Under the pieces are notes generated by a model that made no database searches, was not told where the DNA came from, and was given only the letters and a program-made list of their open reading frames with translations. From contig NZ_JAENRY010000069.1 of assembly GCF_016612545.1 (NCBI RefSeq), positions 1-49,230 on the forward strand: a stretch of DNA of 49,230 bases, written 5' to 3'. The position numbers and the translations under genes were made by a program. Positions 8,801 to 15,153 of the stretch are shown one piece after another (the first letter of the stretch is position 1; each line of letters begins with the position of its first letter). The DNA is from Streptomyces sp. MBT65 (GTDB lineage: Bacteria; Actinomycetota; Actinomycetes; Streptomycetales; Streptomycetaceae).

Positions 8801-10294
8801 GGTCGCCCTGCCGAGCTCCTTCAGGATGAGGGGGGCGAGCTCGTCCTCGAGTTCCAACTGCGCGGTGCCCGCCGGTTCCTCGATCGAGGCGTGGAGTTCG
8901 CCGATGTCCATCGGATCGACCAGCAACTGACTCGCGCTCAGGACGGTCCGCAGTTCGGGGTGTGCGACTGCCTGGGCGTAGAAGTCCGCCCGCAGTGCGA
9001 AGACCACCAGGGCCCGCGGCTCGTGGCCTTCTCCAGGCTGGGCCAGCGCGGTCACCGCCCTCAGGAACGCCGTCTGTTCCTCCGGGTCCGCGCCGAGGGT
9101 GAACAGCTCCTCCAGCTGGTCGACGACCATGACCAGCCGTTGTCCCGGGCGGTCCAGCAGCGGGTCCACGAGTTCGGCCGCGTGGCCGTCCGCGAGCAGC
9201 GAGTATGCGGTGTCGGACGACTCGGGCGCGAGCGCGTCGGCGAGATTCCGGAGCGGGTTCTTGCCGGGGGTCAGACGCCGGCTGGGCCAGCGGGTCGACC
9301 CGGGCAGGCCGGGTAATCCGTGGGTGCGCAGTCCGGCCAGCAGACCGGCATTGAGCAGGGAGGTCTTTCCGGAGCCGGACGCCCCGACGAGAATCAGGGG
9401 GCCGGGTCCGCCGATAGCCGCCGCCGTCGCCTCCACAAGGCGCTCGGTCATCGCTGTCCGCCCGGCGAAGACATCGGCCCGGTCCACCGTGAAGGGGCCG
9501 AGCCCCGGGTAGGGGCAGACGCTGTCAGCGGGCGGCTGCCGAACCGGTGTCGAGGCGCGGGTCCGAAAAGCCGGGTTCGGCGCGATGACGAGATTGCCGG
9601 AGAGATCTCCGCTCACCCGGCGGGGCACGGGTTGCTGTCTGTCCCGCAGCTTCCTGTCCAAGGCGTAGTAGGCCGCGTCCAGGGTCAGCGACTGCTGCCC
9701 CTCGGCGTCGCCGGTCTCCAACAGCTCCAGGAACGCTCCGGTGAACGTGGTGTGTTCGGCGTCCTCCGGAGCGCGGGCCAGTAGCTCCGCCGACCCGAGG
9801 AGATACATCCCGTTCCCGGGGGCCGCGTTGAAAGCGGTGACTAATGAGGTGCCGCCGAGCGACGCGCGCCCGGAGAAACAGCAGTCCAGTACGACGACCT
9901 TGGACGCCGCCCGGCTCGCCAGCACCGCCTCCCGCAAGGCGGCGAAGGAGTACGCCTGGTGCTCGGCCATGCCGGGAGCGAGCTCCGCGGTGTTGCCGGC
10001 GGCCAGGTACAGATCCCCGCCCGGGGTGAGCAGACCGTGCCCGATGAAGTAGACCAGCAGAACGGTGTCCGCGCGCTTCGTCGCCCTGGCCACGGCAAGG
10101 GCCATGCTCTGGGCGTCGGCCGGGTCGAGCACCGCCGTCACATGCCCCGGGCGCACCCCGCAACGCTCGATCAGAGCCGTCCGCAGATCTCTGAAGCTGT
10201 CGGCGACCGAGGGTACCGAGGGCAGTCCGCCGTCCTGGTGCGTCGCGGTGGCGATCAGCAGAACCTGTACGCCCGCGCCGTCCAGATCGGTCAT
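5807..10294 (-). CDS. Caspase-STAND NTPase-WD40 protein (EACC1-associated)
   Basis: A 1495-residue multidomain protein. Residues 1-230 are a caspase-like (C14) protease, with H86 in VYFIGHGLL and the C138/C139 pair in VVVLDCCFSG. Residues 261-700 are a STAND-type NTPase of the nSTAND1 kind: PYPGLGPF lead-in, Walker A GASGSGKTS (304-312), Walker B VMVVDQLEE (388-396). A single membrane segment lies at about 709-731 (FTFFVVLALLATTGLVGAG). The rest to 1495 is WD40-like repeats with recurring LAFSPDG, LAVSDYN and LWDAD motifs. Such proteins are thought to sense a trigger through the repeats, oligomerise through the NTPase and release protease activity. Its ATGA start overlaps the stop of the EACC1-like gene, so the two are coupled. 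All key residues are present and the frame is intact. A defence or self-killing role is inferred from the family. Confidence 0.9.
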   Translation of the reverse strand: MTDLDGAGVQVLLIATATHQDGGLPSVPSVADSFRDLRTALIERCGVRPGHVTAVLDPADAQSMALAVARATKRADTVLLVYFIGHGLLTPGGDLYLAAGNTAELAPGMAEHQAYSFAALREAVLASRAASKVVVLDCCFSGRASLGGTSLVTAFNAAPGNGMYLLGSAELLARAPEDAEHTTFTGAFLELLETGDAEGQQSLTLDAAYYALDRKLRDRQQPVPRRVSGDLSGNLVIAPNPAFRTRASTPVRQPPADSVCPYPGLGPFTVDRADVFAGRTAMTERLVEATAAAIGGPGPLILVGASGSGKTSLLNAGLLAGLRTHGLPGLPGSTRWPSRRLTPGKNPLRNLADALAPESSDTAYSLLADGHAAELVDPLLDRPGQRLVMVVDQLEELFTLGADPEEQTAFLRAVTALAQPGEGHEPRALVVFALRADFYAQAVAHPELRTVLSASQLLVDPMDIGELHASIEEPAGTAQLELEDELAPLILKELGRATGGRSPAEALPLLSHVLQETWREREGLRLTVSGYLATGGITKAVATTAEKVYGRLKAEGQEAVRLMLPRLVRVGEDAADTAQPVEWPVLLHGVSDDAVARDAIKRFADARLLTLDRDTVRISHEALLRAWPQLGQWVDEDRDLLRARQQLASDAAGWEQSERDSSLLYRGNRLVAMRERTAAPGAPPLSSVSAEFMESSWRQHTREGRRRRAAFTFFVVLALLATTGLVGAGIYWRRADQAQQRDLARYLAAEAEGQRELHPGLAKQLSLLSYRIDHKAGRSALLNSQRTPGVINGDEPAYDLSYSANGRVLAISTGDSIVLRTRNGDGRIGGILSGPIAVAADGTVLAAATYDSDGSASATVRLWDISDPGRPRKLAAPKTSDAVTALVFGTDGNTLFAGTSAGEIRRWDTGDPAAPHALSPLRGNGKQVDSLAVSPKRGLLASASVDGRVQLWKATGAKPVATLRGAPYTSSYDEHMRPLHRIAFDSSGGLLAAPAEEPKKTDTFASSDDLALWTLDDPQAPRQVVAADKGVSSGSSRCFDSVTSMAFASKSKRIVASCGGSWKVWIYTYGTDAVLPGASNTVYSSNGGVALFAPGNAEQLLQATDRGVQVWDLSNGAQPGALGFIPPTPGTGSQLALAMSGKKLLLAFQGVGTNWLRDLNLRHLKSKALVSTHAPDMFSGQDIALSPDGKLLADTEVYKQGKQTYANLFLRSTASPKQKLSMINVNNGVGALAFSPTKPLLAVSDYNGLVASNPKPQVVRLYNIADPRHPRHISTIETTGYGLGFTPDGRSLVMNESPQGTKKADRPTAGPLVRSWNVTDPAHPSASWSVRLPTGTDFAHFAFRPDGKLFALYDDTGTLRLWNVRRDRLVGSPVKVSIGSLGGALAFSPDGTRIALIAYNEDNGDNPSRPEVWDVSDSASPTRQFYMPTASAFYSLAFTPDSKILAVVRASAGVDLWDADPQHVITDLCNAVGDPISEQDWKKYLPDHPYQPPCQ

Positions 10295-10707
10295 CGTTCC
10301 TCGCGGCGCTCGGGCGGGGCGATCCGCAAGGTCGCGTCTCCTTGCTGGCCCTGCGCGCCGAGCAGGGCCGCGACGTCGGCCACCTGCTGCCGTAGGGCTG
10401 CCGCGTCGAGATCGGCCACGTTCCTGGCGGAGACTTCCAGCGAACGGCGGTCAGGGAGCGACACCTTGATGCGTATCTCACTGCGCCGGGTACGCAGCCA
10501 GGCGATGACCGTCGTGGCCAGCGCGGTCGCCGCGGCGCCCGGACCGAGAGCCACCGTCAGCGCCTCAAGCAAAGGACCGAGCGTGCCCTTCCCTGGTGGG
10601 CTCTCTTTACACCCGACTCGGCCTCTCAACTCGTCGACATCCGTCAACCAGGCGTGCAGCGAGCGAAGTTCGTCGGCGGCCTCCGGGCCGCTAGTGTTCA
10701 GCGTCAC
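10291..10707 (-). CDS. EACC1-like small membrane protein
   Basis: 138 residues: an acidic N-terminal helix (AADELRSLHAWLTDVDELRGRV), a Gly/Ala-rich membrane segment at about 44-71 (LGPLLEALTVALGPGAAATAL), a basic stop-transfer RTRRSE, a short beta-rich stretch and a C-terminal helix. This is the layout of EACC1, 'effector-associated constant component 1', a small protein repeatedly found beside caspase, trypsin and other effectors in actinobacteria. It probably anchors or gates the effector encoded by the overlapping downstream gene. The start is GTG (10705-10707) with only a weak GAGA upstream. Another start a few codons away cannot be excluded. Confidence 0.85.
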   Translation of the reverse strand: MTLNTSGPEAADELRSLHAWLTDVDELRGRVGCKESPPGKGTLGPLLEALTVALGPGAAATALATTVIAWLRTRRSEIRIKVSLPDRRSLEVSARNVADLDAAALRQQVADVAALLGAQGQQGDATLRIAPPERREER

Positions 10708-10749
10708 TTCTCGCAGGCCCCCGTCGCCGCCGCGTCTAACCCGTTGCCT

Positions 10750-11088
10750 TCACGGCTGCAATGAGATTAGCGGCAGCTGCTGGGACTGACCAGGGCCACT
10801 GTTCTCTGCGGGACAAACGTGACTCCACCCCGCAGCGGTGAGGCAGGACAAGAACGCGGAAGCCGCATCAGGCGACCCGTGAGTGCCCACGGCAGACCGA
10901 AGCGTGATCAAGGCCGCCTGCACGCGCGGCTTCACCGCCATGGCCTCGTGAGCCGCACCCCGCGCGAGGTACGTAGCACAATCGGCCACCCCGGTGAGCG
11001 GGCAACTGCACTTGGAGGCAGCAAGGAGCCATCGGTGGCGTGACCATAGCCCCTCGAACGGCATCAGCACGAGCAGACTCGTCGACAT
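10750..11088 (-). CDS. Possible hypothetical protein
   Basis: A 112-residue frame from the ATG giving MSTSLLVLMPFEGLWS. Third-position GC is roughly 70 percent, high enough to be coding but below the neighbours. There is no clear ribosome site, and the frame stays open a further 53 codons upstream. No domain recognised; the C-terminal stretch SCLTAAGWSHV looks protein-like. It fills most of the gap between the caspase operon and the DUF6879 cassette. The remaining part of that gap (11089-11262) shows nothing I can name. Confidence 0.3.
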   Translation of the reverse strand: MSTSLLVLMPFEGLWSRHRWLLAASKCSCPLTGVADCATYLARGAAHEAMAVKPRVQAALITLRSAVGTHGSPDAASAFLSCLTAAGWSHVCPAENSGPGQSQQLPLISLQP

Positions 11089-11262
11089 CCAATCTAGTCG
11101 GCCCAGGTCAGCGAGCTGCACACGACTAAATTCGCTGTCGAAGGACAGAACTGGTGAATTGGGGCCTGCAGCAACCGGATCCGGCCATCCCCGAGGCCCG
11201 CACCGAGCGCACTGCTCGTCGCCCCGCCCCCGGCCGCGTAACGTCAACTTCCGTACTCACCT

Positions 11263-11280
11263 GGCAAGTTTCGGCAAGTT
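11263..11280 (+). promoter_or_regulatory. GGCAAGTT direct-repeat pair, site 1
   Basis: GGCAAGTT occurs at 11263 and again at 11273, exactly one helical turn apart (GGCAAGTTTCGGCAAGTT). It lies 71 bases before the first gene of the DUF6879/HTH unit. Probable operator for the HTH regulator encoded at 12099-12944; this assignment is inference. Confidence 0.55.
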
Positions 11281-11303
11281 CCTGGCTCCACGGCGCACCC
11301 ACG

Positions 11304-11321
11304 GGCAAGCTCTGGCACAGA
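11304..11321 (+). promoter_or_regulatory. GGCAAGTT-like pair, site 2
   Basis: GGCAAGCT at 11304 and GGCACAGA at 11314 repeat the 10-bp spacing of site 1 and start 41 bp (about four turns) after it. The second half-site is weaker. It lies just before the ribosome site of the gene at 11351. Confidence 0.4.
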
Positions 11322-11350
11322 GATCGTTACCGGCATCCGAGGAGGACATC

Positions 11351-11581
11351 ATGGCCCTGCGCAAGCTCGGTAAGGACCCGGAGAGTCCCAGTGGCGGCTC
11401 CCCCACCATCTACCTCGACGAGGAGAAGGACAGCTACCTCGTGCAGGGGCTGAAGGTGGAGGACATCGAGCGCCTCGGGCAGATGGACATCCCCGGCCAT
11501 GAGTCGGTGGTGGAGATCCCCCGGCGCATGGTGCAGTTCTTCCTGGAGGTGAAGAAGGTTGACGAGGACCCCGACGTTTGA
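11351..11581 (+). CDS. Small protein encoded before DUF6879
   Basis: 76 residues, acidic and charged (TIYLDEEKDSYLVQG, then LKVEDIERLG, then IPRRMVQFFLEVKKV). ATG 11351 follows the strong ribosome site GAGGAGGACATC. Small proteins of this type recur in Streptomyces beside DUF6879 and Scr1-type HTH genes, where the trio resembles BldB/WhiJ-associated loci; its function is unknown. Its last 23 bases overlap the start of the DUF6879 gene, so the pair is probably coupled. No membrane segment or signal peptide. Confidence 0.75.
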   Translation: MALRKLGKDPESPSGGSPTIYLDEEKDSYLVQGLKVEDIERLGQMDIPGHESVVEIPRRMVQFFLEVKKVDEDPDV

Positions 11582-12071
11582 GGAGCTGTTCCGCGCCTGC
11601 CAGCGGACGGCTGTCCATCTGGAGATGCGCGACGCCTACATGAAGTCGGACCCGGCCTTCATCGACTGGAAGGCCGGCATCGCACTCGACCCGGTCGAGC
11701 GCTGGGGCGACTGGCACGCCATCGTCACGGAGGCGACCTCGCGAAGCGTCGAGGTCCGCCGGGCCCGCGTCGTCTCGACTCCGGTCAGTGAGTACATCCG
11801 CTTCGAGTACGACGTGACGGACGGACTCAACATCGCCGCCGGCGAGGACGTCCGCTGGCTCTCCCGGCGAAGCGCCACGGACCTCGCACTCCCGGGCAAC
11901 GACTTCTGGCTCTTCGACTCCAACCTCGTCCTCGTCAACCACTTCGACGGAGAGGGCGAGAACATGGAGGTGGAACTCACGGACGACCCGGCGGTCGCCA
12001 AGCTCTGCGAGTCGGCCTTCGAGGCCGTGTGGGCGCGGGCAACACCGCACGCAGAGTTCCAGCCGGTCTGA
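11559..12071 (+). CDS. DUF6879 family protein
   Basis: 170 residues. The family features are clear: FEELFRACQRTAVHLEMRD at the N-terminus, then VEVRRARVVSTPVSEYIRFE, VRWLSRRSATDLALPGNDFW and LVLVNHFDGEG. DUF6879 proteins are widespread in Streptomyces next to Scr1-type HTH regulators and are treated as partners (toxin-like or co-regulatory) in such pairs; no activity is established to my knowledge. TTG 11559 is the only start keeping the conserved N-terminus, with purine-rich GGAGGTGAAGAAG in front. It overlaps the previous gene and ends 27 bases before the HTH gene. Confidence 0.85.
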   Translation: MTRTPTFEELFRACQRTAVHLEMRDAYMKSDPAFIDWKAGIALDPVERWGDWHAIVTEATSRSVEVRRARVVSTPVSEYIRFEYDVTDGLNIAAGEDVRWLSRRSATDLALPGNDFWLFDSNLVLVNHFDGEGENMEVELTDDPAVAKLCESAFEAVWARATPHAEFQPV

Positions 12072-12098
12072 CAACCCGAACAGCACCTTCGCAGCGAC

Positions 12099-12944
12099 AT
12101 GACATCGCCATCTTCGAGCGTTCAGGAAGCCCGCAGGGCTCTCGGCAAACGCCTGAGCGAAATCCGGCTCGAAGCCGGGCTCACCAAACGAGCGTTGGCC
12201 AGCAGCCTCGGCTGGCACGAGTCGAAGTGTTCGCGCTTCGAGAGCGGCACGCGTCCGCCCTCGGAGCGCGACCTGCGTGCGTGGGCCGCTGCGTGCGGCG
12301 CGGAGAGCGCGGCCGAGGATCTCGTCTCGACGGCCCGAGGCATCGAGGGCATGTACGTCGAGTGGCGCCGGATGGAGCGCACCGGCCTGAAGCAGGCCCA
12401 GGAGTCCGTCCTCCCTCTGTGGGAACGCACCCAGCGCTTCCGTATCTACTCGCCGTGGCTCATTCCCGGCCCGATACAGACGGCCTCGTACATCACCGCG
12501 CTGCTCACCTCAATTCGCGACCGCCGCGGCCTCATTGATGACGTGCCGGCGGCCGTCAAGGTGCGCGTGAAAAAGCAGCAGATCGTGTACGGCAACCACA
12601 CGTTCGCGATCCTCCTGGAAGAGGGAGCGCTTCGAAAACGCATAGGCGGGACGGAGGTGATGGCCGGCCAACTCGGCTATCTGCTCAGCGTTATGGCGCT
12701 GCCCTCGGTGAGTATCGGCATCATCCCTGAAGACGCAGACCGTTCCGGCCTCTGGCCGGTCGAGGGTTTCTTCCTGTACGACGACCACACGGTCCACGTC
12801 GAACTCGTCTCGGCCCATCTCGCCGTCACGCAGAAGCAGGAACTTGCCATGTATGCCCAGACGTTCACGGATCTGGCCGAGCTTGCCGTCTATGGCTCGG
12901 CAGCGCGAGAAATCATCACGGCGGCCATCGAATCCCTGGGGTGA
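12099..12944 (+). CDS. Scr1-family HTH regulator (HTH_31 + DUF5753)
   Basis: 281 residues. Residues about 10-65 are an XRE-type helix-turn-helix (LGKRLSEIRLEAGLTKRALA, then ESKCSRFESGTRPPSERDLR). Residues about 100-275 are a DUF5753 domain with the typical IYSPWLIPGPIQTASYITAL, an RQ-like stretch altered to RVKKQQIVYG, and LLEEGALRKRIGG. Proteins of this architecture regulate differentiation and antibiotic genes in Streptomyces (WhiJ-like) and are described as antitoxin-like partners of small proteins. It closes the first transcription unit. The paired GGCAAGTT sites before this unit and before the next gene are the natural candidates for its operators. No ribosome site is obvious at ATG 12099. 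Confidence 0.9.
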   Translation: MTSPSSSVQEARRALGKRLSEIRLEAGLTKRALASSLGWHESKCSRFESGTRPPSERDLRAWAAACGAESAAEDLVSTARGIEGMYVEWRRMERTGLKQAQESVLPLWERTQRFRIYSPWLIPGPIQTASYITALLTSIRDRRGLIDDVPAAVKVRVKKQQIVYGNHTFAILLEEGALRKRIGGTEVMAGQLGYLLSVMALPSVSIGIIPEDADRSGLWPVEGFFLYDDHTVHVELVSAHLAVTQKQELAMYAQTFTDLAELAVYGSAAREIITAAIESLG

Positions 12945-12950
12945 ATGCCG

Positions 12951-12968
12951 GGCAAGTTCCGGCACACT
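12951..12968 (+). promoter_or_regulatory. GGCAAGTT pair, site 3
   Basis: GGCAAGTT at 12951 and GGCACACT at 12961, again with 10-bp periodicity (GGCAAGTTCCGGCACACT). It lies 6 bases after the HTH gene stop and 72 bases before the next gene start, almost the same distance as site 1 from its gene. Confidence 0.5.
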
Positions 12969-13040
12969 CGTAGAGCCCTTCCCGTCGCCCTTCTTAGCGT
13001 TACTGGCACGGCCGGAAACGCGCATTGAAGGGGCGAGACG

Positions 13041-13430
13041 GTGATCACTGTGGCAAGTAGCGGCAAGGCATCGAGAGCAACCGACAGCGCGGGAACCGAA
13101 GTTCTCCCCGTCGACGTCGAGACGATTTCGGAAAGCACCGAGACGGCCCTCTCCATGCAGATGGCCACCTCCACCCGCAAGGACATGGACACCGCCCTGC
13201 CGGAGATCGTCGGGCACCTCAACCTTCTGCTCGGTGAGGATCTGGGGGCGGACGAGGACGAGGACGTACGGGAGTTGTTCCGTACGGGGTACCGGCTTCT
13301 CGACCTGCAGAACCGTCCGACCGCGGAGACACCGTCGTTCGGCGCCTTCATCTACCTCCGGGATGCTGCCGACGTCACGCGAAGGCTCCTGTGGATCTAC
13401 ACACAGCGTCATGGGCTCGGTGCCCCGTGA
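13041..13430 (+). CDS. Small protein resembling DUF6415
   Basis: 129 residues from GTG 13041, with AAGGGG seven bases upstream. The body is helical: ISESTETALSMQMATS, LPEIVGHLNLLLGEDLG, then VRELFRTGYRLLDLQNRP and DAADVTRRLLWIYTQRHG. The order and the Arg/Leu-rich last helix resemble DUF6415, a Streptomyces family annotated near natural-product genes, but the match is from memory and weak. It opens the second transcription unit. Its GTGA stop overlaps the start of the Nudix-like gene. Codons 4-10 contain operator-like site 4. Confidence 0.6.
   Translation: MITVASSGKASRATDSAGTEVLPVDVETISESTETALSMQMATSTRKDMDTALPEIVGHLNLLLGEDLGADEDEDVRELFRTGYRLLDLQNRPTAETPSFGAFIYLRDAADVTRRLLWIYTQRHGLGAP
13052..13069 (+). 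promoter_or_regulatory. GGCAAGTT-like pair, site 4 (intragenic)
   Basis: GGCAAGTA at 13052 and GGCAAGGC at 13062 repeat the 10-bp pattern inside the first codons of the gene starting at 13041. It begins 101 bp, about ten turns, after site 3, so the two could be bridged by a looped regulator. Confidence 0.35.
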
Positions 13431-13966
13431 GTATCCGGGAGGACCAGATCGTCCGGGAGTTGTCCCACTACATCCACGAGCACCCCGCCGAGACGATGTC
13501 GCTCATGCCCGTGTACGACGCTGCACGTGATCACGCGCAGCGCGGAGCCTGCCTCCACGACATGCGCTGTCCCCTGGTGATGACCGGAGCGGTCGTTGTG
13601 GACGAGCACCACCGTGTGCTGTCCCTACGGCACGGAGGTGGCTTCGCTCTCGCCGAGGCTCGGCCTGAGCCCCAGGACGATTCGCTCAGCGGCGCGGCCT
13701 TGCGGCTCCTGGCCCAAGAGGTCGGCATCCGCGACGTGTGGACGGAGCCCGGCGGCGAGGGCCCTTTCCTCCTCGACGTGTCCAGGGCCAGGCCCGAGCA
13801 CGGCCCCCGCATCAGGGTCGGCTTCAGGTATCTCTTCCGGGCCCACTCGGGAGCTGTCCTCCCCACGATGATCGAGACCGGCACAGCTGCCTGGGTGCCC
13901 GTGGCCGATATCGGCATTACGTCGGTCCGTGAGCGCCTACGCGGTCATCTGGTCGGCGCCGCATGA
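13427..13966 (+). CDS. Degenerate Nudix-fold protein
   Basis: 179 residues from GTG 13427, which overlaps the preceding stop. The central strand CPLVMTGAVVVDEHHRVLSL and the following segment line up with a Nudix fold, but the Nudix box is damaged. The region at 74-101 (ALAEARPEPQDD, then ALRLLAQEVGI) has Glu/Ala in place of the glycines, and the REXXEE core reads RLLAQE, so two of the metal-binding acids are missing. It is therefore probably not an active pyrophosphohydrolase and may bind a nucleotide or act as a regulator. Nudix-like proteins occur near Scr1/DUF6415 genes in Streptomyces. Its stop overlaps the 28-residue peptide gene that follows. Confidence 0.7.
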   Translation: MSIREDQIVRELSHYIHEHPAETMSLMPVYDAARDHAQRGACLHDMRCPLVMTGAVVVDEHHRVLSLRHGGGFALAEARPEPQDDSLSGAALRLLAQEVGIRDVWTEPGGEGPFLLDVSRARPEHGPRIRVGFRYLFRAHSGAVLPTMIETGTAAWVPVADIGITSVRERLRGHLVGAA

Positions 13967-14049
13967 GTCCCCGCAACCAGCAACTCGCCTACGTGGCAAG
14001 TCTCTTGGCGCTCGGCGGTTCGATCCTCCTGGCCATCTGGAGGAGCTGA
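13963..14049 (+). CDS. 28-residue single-span membrane peptide
   Basis: ATG 13963 overlaps the TGA of the Nudix-like gene (ATGA) and the frame ends directly before the ATG of the next gene. The product has a polar N-terminus (MSPRNQQ), one hydrophobic stretch (LAYVASLLALGGSILLAIW) and a basic end (RS). Its last codons carry the GGAGGAG that serves as the ribosome site for the gene at 14050. Exact overlap at both ends argues that it is translated. Function unknown; it could be a small membrane anchor or toxin-like peptide. Confidence 0.6.
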   Translation: MSPRNQQLAYVASLLALGGSILLAIWRS

Positions 14050-14292
14050 ATGTACGAGCGCCGCACCACCGAGCCAACCCCTGTGCCTCCTCCCCTCGGC
14101 ACAATCCCCGGTTACAGGCAACCAAGCGATGTCCACGTAGGCGATTTCGTGTTCCTCGACGGGTTGTACCTGCGGGTCTGCGACATGAGGTCCGCCGGCA
14201 CCGCAGGGCGCCGCGTTCTGATCTTCGACGGGCACTCCCCGTGGGTCATGAAGGAGTCTGCGACCACGTACCGGCCCGTCGAACTTCTCTGA
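14050..14292 (+). CDS. Hypothetical 80-residue protein
   Basis: The N-terminus is Pro-rich (PTPVPPPLGTIPGYRQP) and the rest looks beta-rich (VGDFVFLDGLYLRVCDMRS, then GRRVLIFDGHSPWVM), similar to a small SH3-like or barrel domain. I do not recognise the family. The start is fixed by the GGAGGAG nine bases upstream and by the abutting stop of the membrane peptide. It precedes the epimerase gene by 60 bases and is probably in the same transcript. Streptomyces clusters of this type carry similar small proteins before DapF-like genes. Confidence 0.65.
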   Translation: MYERRTTEPTPVPPPLGTIPGYRQPSDVHVGDFVFLDGLYLRVCDMRSAGTAGRRVLIFDGHSPWVMKESATTYRPVELL

Positions 14293-14352
14293 TCCCGGCC
14301 CCCATTCAGCCACCACCAGAACTGCCACCTCACGCCAGCGAGGAGCTTCGCC

Positions 14353-15153
14353 ATGCGCTTCCGCAAGATCCACGGAGCGGGGAACGACTTCGTCCTGTTG
14401 TCCGACCCCGCGCCGGACGGTGAGAAGGACTGGTCGAAGGAGGCCGAGCGCCTCTGTGCCAGGCGAACCGGCGTAGGCGCGGACGGCCTTGTCATCAGCA
14501 GCCTGATCAGCATCAGCCCGGTCGTCCTCGAAGTCGGCTGCTTCAACGCCGACGGCTCGATCGCGACGATGTGCGGCAACGCGCTGCGGTGTACCGCCTG
14601 GGCCGCGCACCACGACCACGGCTTCCGCGAGATGAGTCTGCGCATGGCCGGGGTGATGCACGAGGCGATCGTTAGCGACGACTCCGTGTGGGTCACCGCC
14701 GAGATCGGCGCGGTCCATCCCCGACGCGTGCAGACCGTCATCAACGGCAAGCTCACCTGGTTCGACAGCGCCCACACCGGCACCGAACACGTCGTCGCCA
14801 TCGTGGACGACGTGGATGCCATCGACGCGGTACTCGTCGGACGCCTCGTCCGCCACCACCCGGACCTGGCCCCGCTGGGGACGAACGTCAACTTCGTACA
14901 AGCCGCCGGCCGCCAGGCGCTGAAGATCCGCACCTACGAGCGCGGCGTCGAGGCGGAAACCCTGTCGTGCGGGAGCGGAGCCGTCGCGGCCGTTGTCATC
15001 GCCACCCTGCGCGGACTCGTGTCGCCGCACGCTGTCACCGTCCACAACCGCGCCGGGGAACCGCTCACGGTCCGGCCACATCCCGACCGGCCGAAGCGGA
15101 CTCACTGGGTCGGCGGTCCGGTCACCCACACCTTCGAAGGGGTCCTCGCATGA
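14353..15153 (+). CDS. DapF-family amino-acid epimerase
   Basis: 266 residues, normal length for diaminopimelate epimerase. Both catalytic cysteines are present: C74 in NADGSIATMCGNALRC and C206 in ETLSCGSGAVA. The N-terminal FRKIHGAGNDFVLL and RTGVGADGL motifs are intact. The family inverts the alpha-carbon of LL-diaminopimelate without PLP. DapF homologues also serve natural-product pathways, for example DcsC in D-cycloserine biosynthesis. A Streptomyces genome has its own housekeeping dapF elsewhere, so this copy is probably a pathway enzyme; its substrate cannot be read from the sequence. ATG 14353 has GAGGAG upstream, and the stop overlaps the ligase start (ATGA). Confidence 0.85.
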   Translation: MRFRKIHGAGNDFVLLSDPAPDGEKDWSKEAERLCARRTGVGADGLVISSLISISPVVLEVGCFNADGSIATMCGNALRCTAWAAHHDHGFREMSLRMAGVMHEAIVSDDSVWVTAEIGAVHPRRVQTVINGKLTWFDSAHTGTEHVVAIVDDVDAIDAVLVGRLVRHHPDLAPLGTNVNFVQAAGRQALKIRTYERGVEAETLSCGSGAVAAVVIATLRGLVSPHAVTVHNRAGEPLTVRPHPDRPKRTHWVGGPVTHTFEGVLA

